Positions 1 to 8,578 are shown, counted from the stretch's first letter. The stretch: DNA of 14,217 nucleotides from Oscillospiraceae bacterium (GCA_016296045.1 JAEDKB010000025.1:1-14217), one strand, 5' to 3'. Made by a program: numbers and translations. The notes: generated by a model not told the origin, from the letters alone.

Positions 1-608
1 TCCGGACGAATCCCATAGCGGCGGATGATTTCCAGCATGGCATTCTTTTTGCCGCCGTCGGAGGAAATGATATCATGCCCAAGCGGATACCATTGCGTCA
101 TTCGGCTGGTGGGCGCGAGTGCCATAGCGGGAGCCATTTCCTCCCGACGCAGGAACAAAACAATCTTATAGATCGGTTTTTCCAGCATTGCGCGAAGATT
201 GCCCGGTTCCGGCGGACGGGTGTGGATGGCATCCATCGCCTCCAAAACCCGGTCATTACAGAAATTCAGGATGCTTTTTTCTGCGCTGACCATCCAGCAG
301 GCGCAGCCGTTTTTCTCCACCCAGTCCAGCACGGCGGCGGCTTCGGAAGGCTCCAGAGGTCTGCCGTAGAGCAGGTTGCCGTCTGCGTCATAGGCATCCT
401 GCCCATTGTTGGTCAAAACGCCGTCAAACTCCAGGCCGTCCAGAAGATGTTCTGTTTTGATTTCAAACTTGGAACGTCCGGTTGCAACGAAACAGAGCAC
501 ACCGCGCTCACGCAGCCGCTTCAAAGCGGATTTGGTTGAGGCAGGATATACCTTCTTTTTCAGAGAAACCAGCGTCCCGTCAATATCAAAAAATGCAGCT
601 TTTATCAT
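1..608 (-). CDS. HAD-superfamily (Cof/IIB-type) phosphatase, 3' end cut by window edge
   Basis: Only the first 202 codons are inside the window. The product starts [14 protein letters not shown], which is HAD motif I: D8 is the expected nucleophile and D10 the general acid/base. VATGR at residues 41-45 is motif II (T43). A long cap-like middle follows, then SSDGGKKNAMLEII near residues 181-194, matching the conserved Lys region just before motif IV in Cof-type (HAD-IIB) enzymes. Motif IV (GDxxND) would lie past the edge. The ATG overlaps the clpE stop in an ATGA (605-608), so translation is probably coupled to clpE. Cof-type enzymes dephosphorylate sugar phosphates, nucleotides or vitamin-B6-like compounds in the cytoplasm; the substrate here cannot be read from sequence. 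Family assignment is firm and substrate unknown. No frameshift is seen in the visible part. Confidence 0.88.
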   Translation of the reverse strand, partial: MIKAAFFDIDGTLVSLKKKVYPASTKSALKRLRERGVLCFVATGRSKFEIKTEHLLDGLEFDGVLTNNGQDAYDADGNLLYGRPLEPSEAAAVLDWVEKNGCACWMVSAEKSILNFCNDRVLEAMDAIHTRPPEPGNLRAMLEKPIYKIVLFLRREEMAPAMALAPTSRMTQWYPLGHDIISSDGGKKNAMLEIIRRYGIRP

Positions 609-2881
609 AGTGCAAGAATCTCAACATTCTCCCCGTCGGCAAGCAGCTTGATTTGGGAAATCGGATGATCGTAGCTGTCAATCATTCTTTCCGCAATGCC
701 GTCTTCCAGCTCGCGCTGAATCGTGCGGCGAAGATTTCTGGCGCCGTAGGTGACGGAGTAGGATTTTTTAACAAGATAGTCAATAATGCTCTCGTCCCAT
801 GTTAGGTTGATGCCGTGCTCCGACAGATTATCCTTCAATTCGCCCAGCATGATCGCGGCGATACCGCGGAAATTCTCTTCGCTCAGACGGTTGAAGCAAA
901 TGATTTCGTCCACGCGGTTCAGGAATTCGGGACGGAGGAATTCGCGCAGCGCCTTGATTGCTTTTTCTCTGCTCTGCTCAGAAACACTGCGGCCGAAACC
1001 GACTGAGCCGTCCTTGCGGTCGGAGCCTGCGTTGGAGGTCATGACGATCACGGTATTTTCAAAATTGACAACGCGGCCCTGTGCGTCGGTGATGCGGCCG
1101 TCGTCGAGAATTTGCAGCAGGACATTCAGCACATCCGGATGCGCCTTTTCCAGCTCATCGAACAAAATGACGGAGTAGGGCTTGCGGCGAATCTTTTCGG
1201 TCAACTGACCGGCTTCGTCATAGCCCACATAGCCGGGAGGAGAGCCGATCAGCTTAGAAACGGAGTGCCGCTCCATATATTCGGACATATCCAGACGCAC
1301 CAGAGAATCCACGGAATCAAACAGCTCGTCGGCAAGGCATTTGACCAGCTCGGTTTTGCCCACACCGGTAGAGCCGACAAAGATAAAGGAGACGGGATGC
1401 TTTTTTGTGGCGATGCCGACACGGTTGCGGCGAATTGCCGAGGAGACAGCCTTGACTGCCTCATCCTGACCGATGATACGCTTTTTCAGGCGTTCGTCCA
1501 GTGTGCGAAGCTGCTCGTACTCTTGTGCGCGGATTTTGCTTGCGGGAATTTTTGTCCACATTTCGATAACACGCGCAAGATTTTCCATGGTCAGCATGGG
1601 GGCCGGTTTTGCTTCCAGTGCAGCGATTTCCTGATCGAGACGCAGAATATTGGTTCGCAAAGTGGCAAGACGCTCATAGTGCTCGTTTTCGGTGTCCTCG
1701 GTGAGCATTTTGACCTCCAACTGATAGTCATCACGCTCCTTGCGCTTTTCGGCAAGATCGGAGATCTCCTTCGAGTGCAGATTCAGGTCAGAGCAGGCTT
1801 CGTCCAGCAGATCGATGGCCTTGTCCGGCAGGAAACGATCCGTGATATAACGTTCAGAGAGGATGACGGCTTGGCGGGCGATTTCCGGAGACACGCTGAC
1901 CCCGTGGTACAGCTCGTAATAATGGGAAATGCCGCGGATGATGGCAACGGCTTCGTCAATCGACGGCTCTGCCACGGTAACGGGCTGAAAACGGCGTTCC
2001 AAAGCGGCGTCCTTTTCGATATATTTCCGATACTCAGCGAAGGTGGTGGCGCCGATCACCTGAATTTCGCCTCTGGAAAGCGCCGGCTTCAGAATGTTTG
2101 CAGCGCTCATGGAGCCTTCGGCATCACCGGCACCGACCAGATTATGCACCTCGTCGATGACCAGAATGATATTTCCGCAGGCCTTGACTTCCGCAATCAG
2201 GCTCTTCATGCGGCTTTCAAACTGACCGCGGAACTGTGTTCCGGCAACCAGCGCAGTCAGATCAAGAAGATAGACTTCCTTGTTGCGGAGCTTAAAGGGG
2301 ACATTTCCGGCGGCAATGCGCTGGGCAAGTCCTTCCGCGATGGCGGTTTTGCCGACACCCGGCTCACCGATCAGGCAGGGATTGTTCTTCTGGCGGCGGT
2401 TGAGAATCTGCACGACACGCTCTGTTTCGGTTTCGCGACCGATAATTTTGTCCAAAGCGTTTTCTCTCGCCTTTGCAGTCAGGTTCTGGCAGTAGGTGTC
2501 AAGGAACTTGCGCTTTTGCTTTTTCGGCTTTTCCGGCTGCGGCTCCTTTGCCTTCTCCTTTGGATCTTCTCTGGGAACAATTCCGCCGGAGTTACCGAAC
2601 AGACGGTTCATTTGCGGGAAGGTGGCAGTGCGGCTGCCGATATCGTCCTCGTCATCTTCCGGGTCCTCGGGCTGCATCAGGGACATCATCTCTTCGTTCA
2701 GACCTTCCAGATCTTCGTCGGTAATGCCCATGCGCTGAACAATCTCATCGACCTGCTTAATGCCAAGCTCCTTGGCACATTTCAGGCAGAGACCTTCGTT
2801 GGTGCTTCGCCCGTTTTCAACTTTCGTAATGAATATCACAGCAACATTTTTTTGGCATTTGCTGCATAATGTCGGTTTCAT
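605..2881 (-). CDS. clpE: ClpE-type AAA+ unfoldase (Clp protease ATP-binding subunit) with N-terminal zinc finger
   Basis: A 758-residue HSP100 ATPase expected to unfold proteins and feed them to ClpP in the cytoplasm. Cys6-x2-Cys9 and Cys32-x2-Cys35 form a zinc finger at the extreme N terminus, as in ClpE; the double Clp-N domain of ClpC is absent. An acidic linker (about 65-80) and a Lys/Pro-rich linker (about 105-125) follow. AAA-1 has Walker A GEPGVGKT (172-179), Walker B ILVIDE (239-244) and arginines in ERRF (295-298). A short coiled coil lies around 370-425. AAA-2 has GSTGVGKT (503-510), VILFDE (571-576), a VGF ClpP-docking tripeptide (627-629) and sensor-2 GAR (713-715). AAGGAGG six nt before the ATG sets the start. 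It lies 24 nt after the DUF5711 gene and overlaps the HAD gene by 4 nt. No CtsR-like operator was recognised upstream, so heat-stress control is not evident; co-transcription is likelier. Confidence 0.93.
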   Translation of the reverse strand: MKPTLCSKCQKNVAVIFITKVENGRSTNEGLCLKCAKELGIKQVDEIVQRMGITDEDLEGLNEEMMSLMQPEDPEDDEDDIGSRTATFPQMNRLFGNSGGIVPREDPKEKAKEPQPEKPKKQKRKFLDTYCQNLTAKARENALDKIIGRETETERVVQILNRRQKNNPCLIGEPGVGKTAIAEGLAQRIAAGNVPFKLRNKEVYLLDLTALVAGTQFRGQFESRMKSLIAEVKACGNIILVIDEVHNLVGAGDAEGSMSAANILKPALSRGEIQVIGATTFAEYRKYIEKDAALERRFQPVTVAEPSIDEAVAIIRGISHYYELYHGVSVSPEIARQAVILSERYITDRFLPDKAIDLLDEACSDLNLHSKEISDLAEKRKERDDYQLEVKMLTEDTENEHYERLATLRTNILRLDQEIAALEAKPAPMLTMENLARVIEMWTKIPASKIRAQEYEQLRTLDERLKKRIIGQDEAVKAVSSAIRRNRVGIATKKHPVSFIFVGSTGVGKTELVKCLADELFDSVDSLVRLDMSEYMERHSVSKLIGSPPGYVGYDEAGQLTEKIRRKPYSVILFDELEKAHPDVLNVLLQILDDGRITDAQGRVVNFENTVIVMTSNAGSDRKDGSVGFGRSVSEQSREKAIKALREFLRPEFLNRVDEIICFNRLSEENFRGIAAIMLGELKDNLSEHGINLTWDESIIDYLVKKSYSVTYGARNLRRTIQRELEDGIAERMIDSYDHPISQIKLLADGENVEILAL

Positions 2882-2905
2882 AGAATTCCTCCTTCATGGG
2901 GTAAA

Positions 2906-4075
2906 TCAGGGAATCAGCAAGGTCGCCTCATCGGAAGCGATGCAGTAGGCCGTACCGTCTGAGCGGATCAGGACCGTCTGCCAATTGCTGTTTGGAGCGG
3001 TGCTTTGCTCTTTGAGCTCACGATTGAAAACTTGCAGCTTCATATCGCTCAAGACGGCGACATATTCCTTGCAGGCACTGAGACTCAAAGGAGCGTTATC
3101 CAGGGAAACGGCGGCAATGACCGTTCCGCTTTCATCCAACGTCAGCAGTTGATATCGACCATCTGCTTCAAATGAATCGTATAGAGCGGTAACAAAGCCG
3201 TCTCCGCCAAAGCTGTATGCCATCAGCTCGCCGCCATCGGCTGCGTATTCGCCCAAAATCGCTCCGTCTGCGGTAAAAAAGACCAGAGCGTTTTCTCCGA
3301 CGGCACAAAGTGTGCTTTCATCGAGAAATTGCAGATCATAAATCAACTGAGCACCAAGAGAAATTTCGGCATAAACGGCATCCGAAGCGGTATCAAATAC
3401 CTGAGCGGAGGCGGAGAAGGCAATGTTTTCCTGCCCGAGCGTCGTTGCGGCGACAAACTCATGGTTCGGTGAGAGCGCGCAGGCATTGAGATAATTGGTC
3501 TTGGAATTTCGGCGGAAAAGGAGGGAACCGTTTCCGCTGTAGACTTCCAAAACGGCGCGGCAGGTGCTGCTTTCGGTCAAGACGCAGACAGCACCGCTTT
3601 CGGAAAGACCTGCATCGTAAATCAGACCCGCGGCCTCCAGCTCAAAGCGGAGGCTGCCGTCTGCGTCTGTGACTGCGAGGTGTTTTCCGCCGATATCATA
3701 GGCAAGCAGATTTTTGCCGCTGCCTGCAAGCGCAGCGGAAGTATAGCTGCCGGGATGCCGTGCGAGGACAGAACCGTCCTGCGCATACACCGTAAGCTGC
3801 TCCTGTGTGGCAATCGCAAGGCGATCATTGACCAAGCAATAGTCAACGCTTCCGAAGTTTTCAAAATCAATTGCTCCGTATGTTTCGCGGTCAACACCGC
3901 TATAGCGGAAAAATCGTTTGATCCCGTCTAAAGCGGTGCTGCCGGAAAGTAAAAACAGTCCGAACAGAACAACTACAACGAGAACAATCGCAAGAAAAAT
4001 CAGCCATCGATGGGACATGGTGGGACGCGTCTGTGTATCTGTGGCATTTTCCACCAACCGAATTTTACCGGACAT
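2906..4075 (-). CDS. DUF5711-family membrane-anchored beta-propeller protein
   Basis: A 389-residue protein of unknown function. A basic N terminus precedes one membrane segment (about residues 24-43, WLIFLAIVLVVVVLFGLFLL), followed by a large extracytoplasmic part. That part is made of repeated strands ending in motifs such as VYAQDGSV, VTDADGSL, VYSGNGSL, FFTADGAI and LDESGTV, spaced like WD40/PQQ-type blades; I infer a propeller. The overall pattern matches what is annotated as DUF5711 in Ruminococcaceae. The longer reading frame begins at 4099, but GGAGGAGG lies six nt before the ATG at 4075, so I chose that start. It overlaps the truA stop by 11 nt and ends 24 nt before clpE, so it is co-transcribed with both. 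No catalytic motif is visible. A role in envelope sensing or as a scaffold is only conjecture. Confidence 0.78.
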   Translation of the reverse strand: MSGKIRLVENATDTQTRPTMSHRWLIFLAIVLVVVVLFGLFLLSGSTALDGIKRFFRYSGVDRETYGAIDFENFGSVDYCLVNDRLAIATQEQLTVYAQDGSVLARHPGSYTSAALAGSGKNLLAYDIGGKHLAVTDADGSLRFELEAAGLIYDAGLSESGAVCVLTESSTCRAVLEVYSGNGSLLFRRNSKTNYLNACALSPNHEFVAATTLGQENIAFSASAQVFDTASDAVYAEISLGAQLIYDLQFLDESTLCAVGENALVFFTADGAILGEYAADGGELMAYSFGGDGFVTALYDSFEADGRYQLLTLDESGTVIAAVSLDNAPLSLSACKEYVAVLSDMKLQVFNRELKEQSTAPNSNWQTVLIRSDGTAYCIASDEATLLIP

Positions 4076-4829
4076 GGAAAACCTCCTCCCCGTCATCATA
4101 CCACAGTTGCGTCATGTATAGTCCGCCGGGCGGAACTGTCGGACCGGCCGCGGTACGGTCGCCGGCAGCAAGAATGCTTCCGATGTCCTTCGGAGCAATC
4201 TTGCCCTCTGCGGCGTAGACCACCGTTCCGGTCATGGCCCGTGCCATGTTGTACAAAAAGCCGTTGGCACAGATTTTCAGCAGGATTAAGTCGCCCTGAC
4301 GTTCTACTTCAAAGTGATGAACGGTGCGGACAGTGGATTTTACCTCCGTGCCCACAGAGCGGACGGAAGCAAAATCGTGCGTACCGACAAACTGCGAGGC
4401 AGCCTCCTGCATGATCTTTTCATCCAGATGCTTCGGATAGAACCATGCACGGTTTACATAAAACGGATCCCGAATGCGGGAGTTATAGATTTGATAGGTA
4501 TATTCTTTCCGGACACACGAGCCGATGGCATTGAATCCGTCATGCACCTGCCGCGCATCATATACGACGATATCATCCGGCAGATGGGTGTTGAGCGCGT
4601 AGGGAAGACGATCGCAGGGAATCGTGGATTCCGTACGGAAATTCGCGACGTACACACGGGCATGAACACCTGCGTCTGTGCGCCCGCAGCCGGTCAGATG
4701 CACCTTGTGCCCGACGATTGCGGCAGCCGCTTCCTCCAGCGTCTGAGCGACAGAACGGGCGTTTTTCTGCACCTGCCAGCCATGGTAGGCGGAGCCGTCA
4801 TATTTCAGAAACAGGGCAATATTGCGCAC
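4065..4829 (-). CDS. truA: tRNA pseudouridine(38-40) synthase TruA
   Basis: A 254-residue enzyme that isomerises uridines 38-40 in the anticodon arm of tRNAs. The N terminus has the TruA pattern (LKYDGSAYHGWQ, residues 8-19). The catalytic aspartate is D52 in the conserved GRTDAGVHA stretch (49-57), with LNTHLPDDI (83-91) and RKEYTY (107-112) further along, and the C-terminal FLYNMARAMTGTV segment. Length is normal for the family. Translation begins at GTG (4827-4829), with AGGAGG seven nt upstream; no ATG fits. It is followed by the DUF5711 gene, whose ATG overlaps its stop. In many Firmicutes truA directly follows ecfA1-ecfA2-ecfT, and it does here too, except that a 268-nt hairpin-rich gap separates it from ecfT. 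No clear separate promoter was found in that gap. Confidence 0.97.
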   Translation of the reverse strand: MRNIALFLKYDGSAYHGWQVQKNARSVAQTLEEAAAAIVGHKVHLTGCGRTDAGVHARVYVANFRTESTIPCDRLPYALNTHLPDDIVVYDARQVHDGFNAIGSCVRKEYTYQIYNSRIRDPFYVNRAWFYPKHLDEKIMQEAASQFVGTHDFASVRSVGTEVKSTVRTVHHFEVERQGDLILLKICANGFLYNMARAMTGTVVYAAEGKIAPKDIGSILAAGDRTAAGPTVPPGGLYMTQLWYDDGEEVFHVR

Positions 4830-5097
4830 GGGGCTTCCTCCTAATCCTCAAATCCGGAAAATTCGAAGTTCTACGCTTGAGAGTGAAAAAGGTGTTTGCC
4901 AAGAGACCTGTGTTGAAAAAATGCTTTTCATACTGATTCTTGATTAAAAAGTTTCATCAAGAATCCCGTGTGCTGCGCACACTCACATCGTGCTTAAGGC
5001 ACGCTGTGTCGTCTTGTGCAGAATCTGACGCGCCTTCGGCGCTATAAAAAGGTTTTTAACCTTTTTATGAGATTCTAGTATCAAACGGTTCATGATT
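4830..5097. other. Intergenic gap between ecfT and truA, no gene
   Basis: This 268-bp gap separates two co-oriented genes that usually abut. Positions 4935-5076 are occupied by a chain of perfect or near-perfect hairpins (separate entry). Positions 4830-4934 hold the truA ribosome binding site and otherwise nothing recognisable; I could not find a convincing -35/-10 pair for truA. No ORF with a credible ribosome binding site is present. Confidence 0.7.
4935..5076. repeat. Compound hairpin element (five inverted repeats in 142 bp)
   Basis: Seen directly: (1) GATTCTTGAT 4935-4944 pairs with ATCAAGAATC 4956-4965; (2) GTGTGC 4968-4973 with GCACAC 4977-4982; (3) CACA-CGTGC 4984-4993 with GCACG-TGTG 4999-5008, one mismatch; (4) GCGCC 5030-5034 with GGCGC 5038-5042; (5) ATAAAAAGGTT 5044-5054 with AACCTTTTTAT 5058-5068. 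Hairpins 4 and 5 are enclosed by AGAATCT 5020-5026 pairing with AGATTCT 5070-5076. The word GATTCT or its complement occurs at 4935, 4960, 5020 and 5071, allowing alternative pairings. It carries no ORF. It could be a REP/MITE-like dispersed element, an mRNA-stability or processing site between ecfT and truA, or an attenuator; hairpin 5 with its T run could be a weak terminator in either direction. The structure is certain, the role unknown. Confidence 0.8.
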
Positions 5098-5901
5098 TTA
5101 CAGTCCAAAGTGACGCAGAACGATGATGCCTGCCAAAAGCGCCGCAACGATCAGCAGCGAAATCACGTCACGCATACGGAAAACAAGAACTTTCATTTTT
5201 GTGCGTCCTGCACCGCCGTGATAGCAGCGGCATTCCATGGCGGTGGCAAGCTCGTCCGCTCTGCGGAAAGCGCTGACAAACAGCGGGACAAGAATCGGAA
5301 TCAGAGCTTTGGCACGCCGAAACAGATTCCCTGTCTCAAAATCCGCGCCGCGTGCCTTTTGTGCGGAGATGATTTTGTCGGTTTCCTCAATCAGTGTGGG
5401 GATAAAGCGCAGAGCAATGCTCATCATCATAGCAAGCTCATGCACCGGAAAATGCAACTTTTTCAGCGGAGAAAGGAGGGACTCCAGTCCGTCCGTCAGG
5501 GCAATGGGAGAGGTGGTATAGGTCAGCAGGAAGGTGCCTGTGACCAGAAGCATGATCCGAAGAACCAGGAAAAAAGCGTTCCAGATGCCCTCATAGGTGA
5601 TATGAAAAATCCAAAATTCCACCAGAACGCGCCCGTCGGAATAGAAAAGGTTGATGAGCGCCGTAAAAATAATAATAATCAGCAGCGGTTTGAGACCTTT
5701 AAAAAGCGCCTTTAAGCGGATTCGGGAAAGAATGATTGCCGCGGTCAGAAAAGCAAAGGCGATTGCGTAGGAAATCAGCCACTTGCACAGGAACAATGCA
5801 ACGATATACACAAAAACGATCAGCAGCTTTGCACGCGGATCCAAACGGTGGATGATCGTGTTACCCGGAAAATACTGACCGAGGGTAATATCCTTAAGCA
5901 T
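5098..5901 (-). CDS. ecfT: Energy-coupling factor transporter transmembrane subunit EcfT
   Basis: A 267-residue integral membrane protein that couples the EcfA1/EcfA2 ATPases to substrate-binding S components, which import vitamins and other micronutrients. The N terminus MLKDITLGQYFPG and HRLDPRAK are typical of EcfT. Hydrophobic stretches lie around residues 26-60, 71-87, 109-129, 155-170, 202-213 and 245-263. The coupling motifs are both visible: ARG at 183-185 and CRCY at 224-227 (AMECRCYHGG), on the cytoplasmic helices that dock into the ATPases. The frame is open back to a GTG at 5910, but AAGGAGG lies eight nt before the ATG at 5901 and directly abuts that GTG, so ATG is the start. It overlaps ecfA2 by 8 nt. 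No S-component gene is in the window, as expected for a shared group II module. Confidence 0.96.
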   Translation of the reverse strand: MLKDITLGQYFPGNTIIHRLDPRAKLLIVFVYIVALFLCKWLISYAIAFAFLTAAIILSRIRLKALFKGLKPLLIIIIFTALINLFYSDGRVLVEFWIFHITYEGIWNAFFLVLRIMLLVTGTFLLTYTTSPIALTDGLESLLSPLKKLHFPVHELAMMMSIALRFIPTLIEETDKIISAQKARGADFETGNLFRRAKALIPILVPLFVSAFRRADELATAMECRCYHGGAGRTKMKVLVFRMRDVISLLIVAALLAGIIVLRHFGL

Positions 5902-6760
5902 GAGCGGCACCTCCTTTGAAAGAAAGGAGCTGCTGCAAGGCGGACGCTTGCGTGTAAGTAGCGGGATCTACATTCAGTCCAAGCTCATGCAGGCGTATAA
6001 ACAGAGAAGTGACCTGCGGCACGGATAGACCGATTTCACGAAGCCGCTCCGCTTGGGCAAAGATCTGGCTCGGCGTGCCGAGCATTTCCATTGCGCCGTC
6101 GTTGAGCACCAGCAGACGATCAGCCAGTGCTGCGACATCGTCCATACTGTGACTGATCATCACCACGGTTGCGCCGGTTGCCTCCCGATAGGAGCGGATG
6201 TTTTCCAAAAGAGAGGCACAGCCCGCAGGGTCCAGACCTGCGGTAGGCTCATCAAAAATGACAATCTCCGGCTCCATTGCAATGACACCGGCGATGGCGA
6301 CGCGGCGCTTCTGACCGCCGGAAAGATCAAAGGGGGACTTATCCAGAACATTCGGATCGACACCGGCAAAGCTTGCCGCACGCAAAACACGCCGACGAAT
6401 CTCTTCCGCATCCAGTCCCATATTTTTTGGGCCGAAGGAGATGTCCTTGTAAACGGTTTCTTCAAAAAGCTGGTATTCCGGATACTGAAATACCAGACCC
6501 ACGCGGAAGCGAGCCGAACGGGTAGTCTGTTTATCCTTCCAGATGCTTTCACCCTCAAGCAGTACATCGCCCGAAGTGGGTTTGAGCAAGCCGTTCAGAT
6601 GCTGAATGAGTGTGGATTTTCCGGAACCGGTGTGACCGATGATTCCCAAGAATTCGCCTTTTTCTATTGTAAAATTCAAATGCCTGATCGCGTCATGCTG
6701 GAACGGAGTTCCGACGCTGTAGGTATGCGAGAGATCTCTGACCTCAATGGTTGCAGCCAA
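5894..6760 (-). CDS. ecfA2: Energy-coupling factor transporter ATPase EcfA2
   Basis: A 288-residue ABC ATPase, second subunit of the ECF heterodimer that powers vitamin/micronutrient uptake from the cytoplasmic face. Motifs in order: Walker A GHTGSGKST (42-50), Q-loop Gln92 in VFQYPEYQLFEETV, signature LSGGQ (146-150), Walker B IVIFDE (166-171), D-loop near 175-177, switch His204. The YPEYQLFEETV form of the Q-loop region is characteristic of EcfA2 compared with NPDNQ in EcfA1. The start is TTG at 6758-6760, seven nt after AGGAGG; no ATG is available upstream before the ecfA1 stop 18 nt away. Its 3' end overlaps ecfT. All catalytic residues are present, so it should be active. Confidence 0.96.
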   Translation of the reverse strand: MAATIEVRDLSHTYSVGTPFQHDAIRHLNFTIEKGEFLGIIGHTGSGKSTLIQHLNGLLKPTSGDVLLEGESIWKDKQTTRSARFRVGLVFQYPEYQLFEETVYKDISFGPKNMGLDAEEIRRRVLRAASFAGVDPNVLDKSPFDLSGGQKRRVAIAGVIAMEPEIVIFDEPTAGLDPAGCASLLENIRSYREATGATVVMISHSMDDVAALADRLLVLNDGAMEMLGTPSQIFAQAERLREIGLSVPQVTSLFIRLHELGLNVDPATYTQASALQQLLSFKGGAAHA

Positions 6761-6778
6761 TGTATTTCCTCCTGGTGG

Positions 6779-7627
6779 TCAGGCCTTTAGCAAATCATAA
6801 AGTGCCTGCGCACATTCTTCTGTGGAAAGTGCATCGAGCGGCAAATTGCAGCCCGACTTGTTCAGCTCAAAAAGAAGCTGTGTGGTAACCGGAACATCCA
6901 ATCCGGCTTGTTTGAGCAGTTCTACCTGCGGGAAGACCTCCTTCGGGGTGCCATCTGCAATGATGTTCCCCTTTTCCATGACCAGTACGCGGTCAGCGCG
7001 AATTGCTTCTGTCATGTGGTGGGTAATCAGAATCACGGTAATTCCGTGGTTTTTGTTCAGATCTTCAATGGTGCGCAGCACCTCCTCACGACCGTGAGGA
7101 TCGAGCATCGCCGTCGGTTCGTCGAGAACGATGCAGCGCGGCTGCATGGCAATGACGCCTGCGATGGCGATGCGCTGCTTTTGACCGCCCGAAAGCAGAT
7201 GAGGTGCGTGTGTGCGGTATTCATACATTCCGACGGCTTTGAGGGCATCGTCGACTCGTTTGCGAATCTCCGCAGAGGGGACACCCAGATTTTCCGGCGC
7301 AAAGGCCACATCTTCCTCAACGACATTGGCAACCATCTGGTTGTCGGGATTTTGAAATACCATTCCGACGGTGCGGCGGATATCCAGAAGCTGCTGCTCA
7401 TCTGTCGTGTCCATGCCGAATACCCGGACGCTGCCGCCCTCCGGCAGAACAATGGCGTTCAGATGCTTGGCAAGCGTGGATTTTCCGCAGCCGTTGCGTC
7501 CGAGAACGGCAACAAAGCTGCCTTCCTCAACGGTCAGATTCAGACCGTCAAAAACGGGAATCGGTACATTTTCGGTCTGCGACGTGTAGGAAAAATGCAC
7601 GTTATCAGCAATTACTGCGTGTGTCAT
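6779..7627 (-). CDS. ecfA1: Energy-coupling factor transporter ATPase EcfA1
   Basis: A 282-residue ABC ATPase partner of EcfA2. Visible motifs: Walker A GRNGCGKST (43-51), Q-loop Gln92 within VFQNPDNQMVA, signature LSGGQ (145-149), Walker B CIVLDE (165-170), switch His203 in ITHHM. The frame stays open for 87 codons upstream (to 7888), but that extension lies inside the methyltransferase gene and has no ABC similarity. The ATG at 7625-7627 has AGGAAG six nt upstream and gives a normal-length protein. That ATG shares an ATGA with the methyltransferase stop (7624), which implies coupled translation. Gene order ecfA1-ecfA2-ecfT-truA is the standard Firmicutes arrangement; the ribosomal protein genes that often precede it are replaced here by a methyltransferase. 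Confidence 0.96.
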   Translation of the reverse strand: MTHAVIADNVHFSYTSQTENVPIPVFDGLNLTVEEGSFVAVLGRNGCGKSTLAKHLNAIVLPEGGSVRVFGMDTTDEQQLLDIRRTVGMVFQNPDNQMVANVVEEDVAFAPENLGVPSAEIRKRVDDALKAVGMYEYRTHAPHLLSGGQKQRIAIAGVIAMQPRCIVLDEPTAMLDPHGREEVLRTIEDLNKNHGITVILITHHMTEAIRADRVLVMEKGNIIADGTPKEVFPQVELLKQAGLDVPVTTQLLFELNKSGCNLPLDALSTEECAQALYDLLKA

Positions 7628-8502
7628 CGTGCACTTCCTTTCGTGCTTGTCCAGCGTCCGGCTGCACCGCAGGGAAGCACCAGACCGCTGTCCGTGACCG
7701 GAAGACCGAGCTCGTCGGAAACCGTGTGACCGCCGTGAACCGGAGTAATAATGCTGTCCAGCAGGCACGTCAGCACCGAGGGAGCAAGACCGGTGGTATA
7801 GGAATTGATAATAAAAAACAGAGGATCGTCCGACAGAACGCCGGCAACCAGCTTCAGGAAGGGAAAAATATCCTTTTCCAGCTTCCAAATCTCGCCGGAG
7901 GGACCTCTGCCGTACGAGGGCGGGTCCATAATGACCGCGTCATAGCGGCGGCCGCGTTTGATCTCGCGTTCGACAAATTTTGCACAGTCGTCAATGATCC
8001 AACGAATCGGAGCATCGGACAGGCCGGACGAGGCGGCATTCTCTCTTGCCCACGCGACCATGCCCTTTGCGGCATCGACGTGGCAGACGGATGCGCCTGC
8101 TTTTGCGGCGGCAAGCGTTGCGCCGCCGGTGTAAGCAAAGAGGTTCAGAACGCTGATCGGTCTGCCGGCGTTTCTGATTTGGCTGTCAATAAAGTCCCAG
8201 TTTGCCGCCTGTTCCGGAAAAACACCGGTGTGCTTGAAATTCATGGGCTTGACGTTAAAGGTCAGATCGCGGTAGCAAATCTGCCAGCGTTCGGGCAGAT
8301 GATGCTGCGACCATTGACCGCCGCCCGTGTTGGAACGCGCATAACGTGCGTCAAAGCGCCGCCAGCGAATATCTTGTTTCTCCGTTGCCCAGATCACCTG
8401 CGGATCAGGACGCACAAGGATATACTTTCCCCAGCGTTCCAGCTTTTCGCCGTTTGAAGTATCGAGAACTTCAAAGTCTTTCCATTGATTCGCAATCCAC
8501 AT
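7624..8502 (-). CDS. Class I SAM-dependent methyltransferase (COG1092/RlmI-K-like)
   Basis: A 292-residue Rossmann-fold methyltransferase. Residues 119-128 (LNLFAYTGGA) form SAM-binding motif I, followed by the acidic VDAAKG at about 142-147, the IDD segment (170-172) and catalytic motif IV DPPSYGRG (193-200). This layout resembles COG1092 enzymes, several of which modify 23S rRNA, but the N-terminal PUA domain of RlmI is missing, replaced by about 90 residues rich in Trp and Arg. The substrate is therefore uncertain; rRNA is the best guess. Two in-frame ATGs exist: the one at 8508 abuts AGGAGA directly, whereas the ATG at 8502 is six nt away, so 8502 is preferred. It is the first gene of the packed ecf run and overlaps ecfA1 by 4 nt. 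No clear promoter was identified upstream. Confidence 0.85.
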   Translation of the reverse strand: MWIANQWKDFEVLDTSNGEKLERWGKYILVRPDPQVIWATEKQDIRWRRFDARYARSNTGGGQWSQHHLPERWQICYRDLTFNVKPMNFKHTGVFPEQAANWDFIDSQIRNAGRPISVLNLFAYTGGATLAAAKAGASVCHVDAAKGMVAWARENAASSGLSDAPIRWIIDDCAKFVEREIKRGRRYDAVIMDPPSYGRGPSGEIWKLEKDIFPFLKLVAGVLSDDPLFFIINSYTTGLAPSVLTCLLDSIITPVHGGHTVSDELGLPVTDSGLVLPCGAAGRWTSTKGSAR

Positions 8503-8578
8503 GGGCATTCTCCTGTATCTCTATATTGATTGTATCGGGGAAGCTCTGAATCAATCTGCAAGAGCGGTCGGCGTGACA

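Noticed and set aside
1112..2869. 585-codon plus-strand ORF opposite clpE
   Set aside because: Antisense shadow of a gene with complete AAA+ motifs; no domain recognised in the translation.
5044..5068. Intrinsic terminator for ecfT
   Set aside because: The stem is perfect but almost all A-T with only two G-C pairs and a 3-nt loop; annotated as part of the hairpin element instead.
7628..7888. 87-codon N-terminal extension of EcfA1
   Set aside because: It is inside the methyltransferase gene; the ATG at 7627 has a good ribosome binding site and gives the normal ABC ATPase N terminus.
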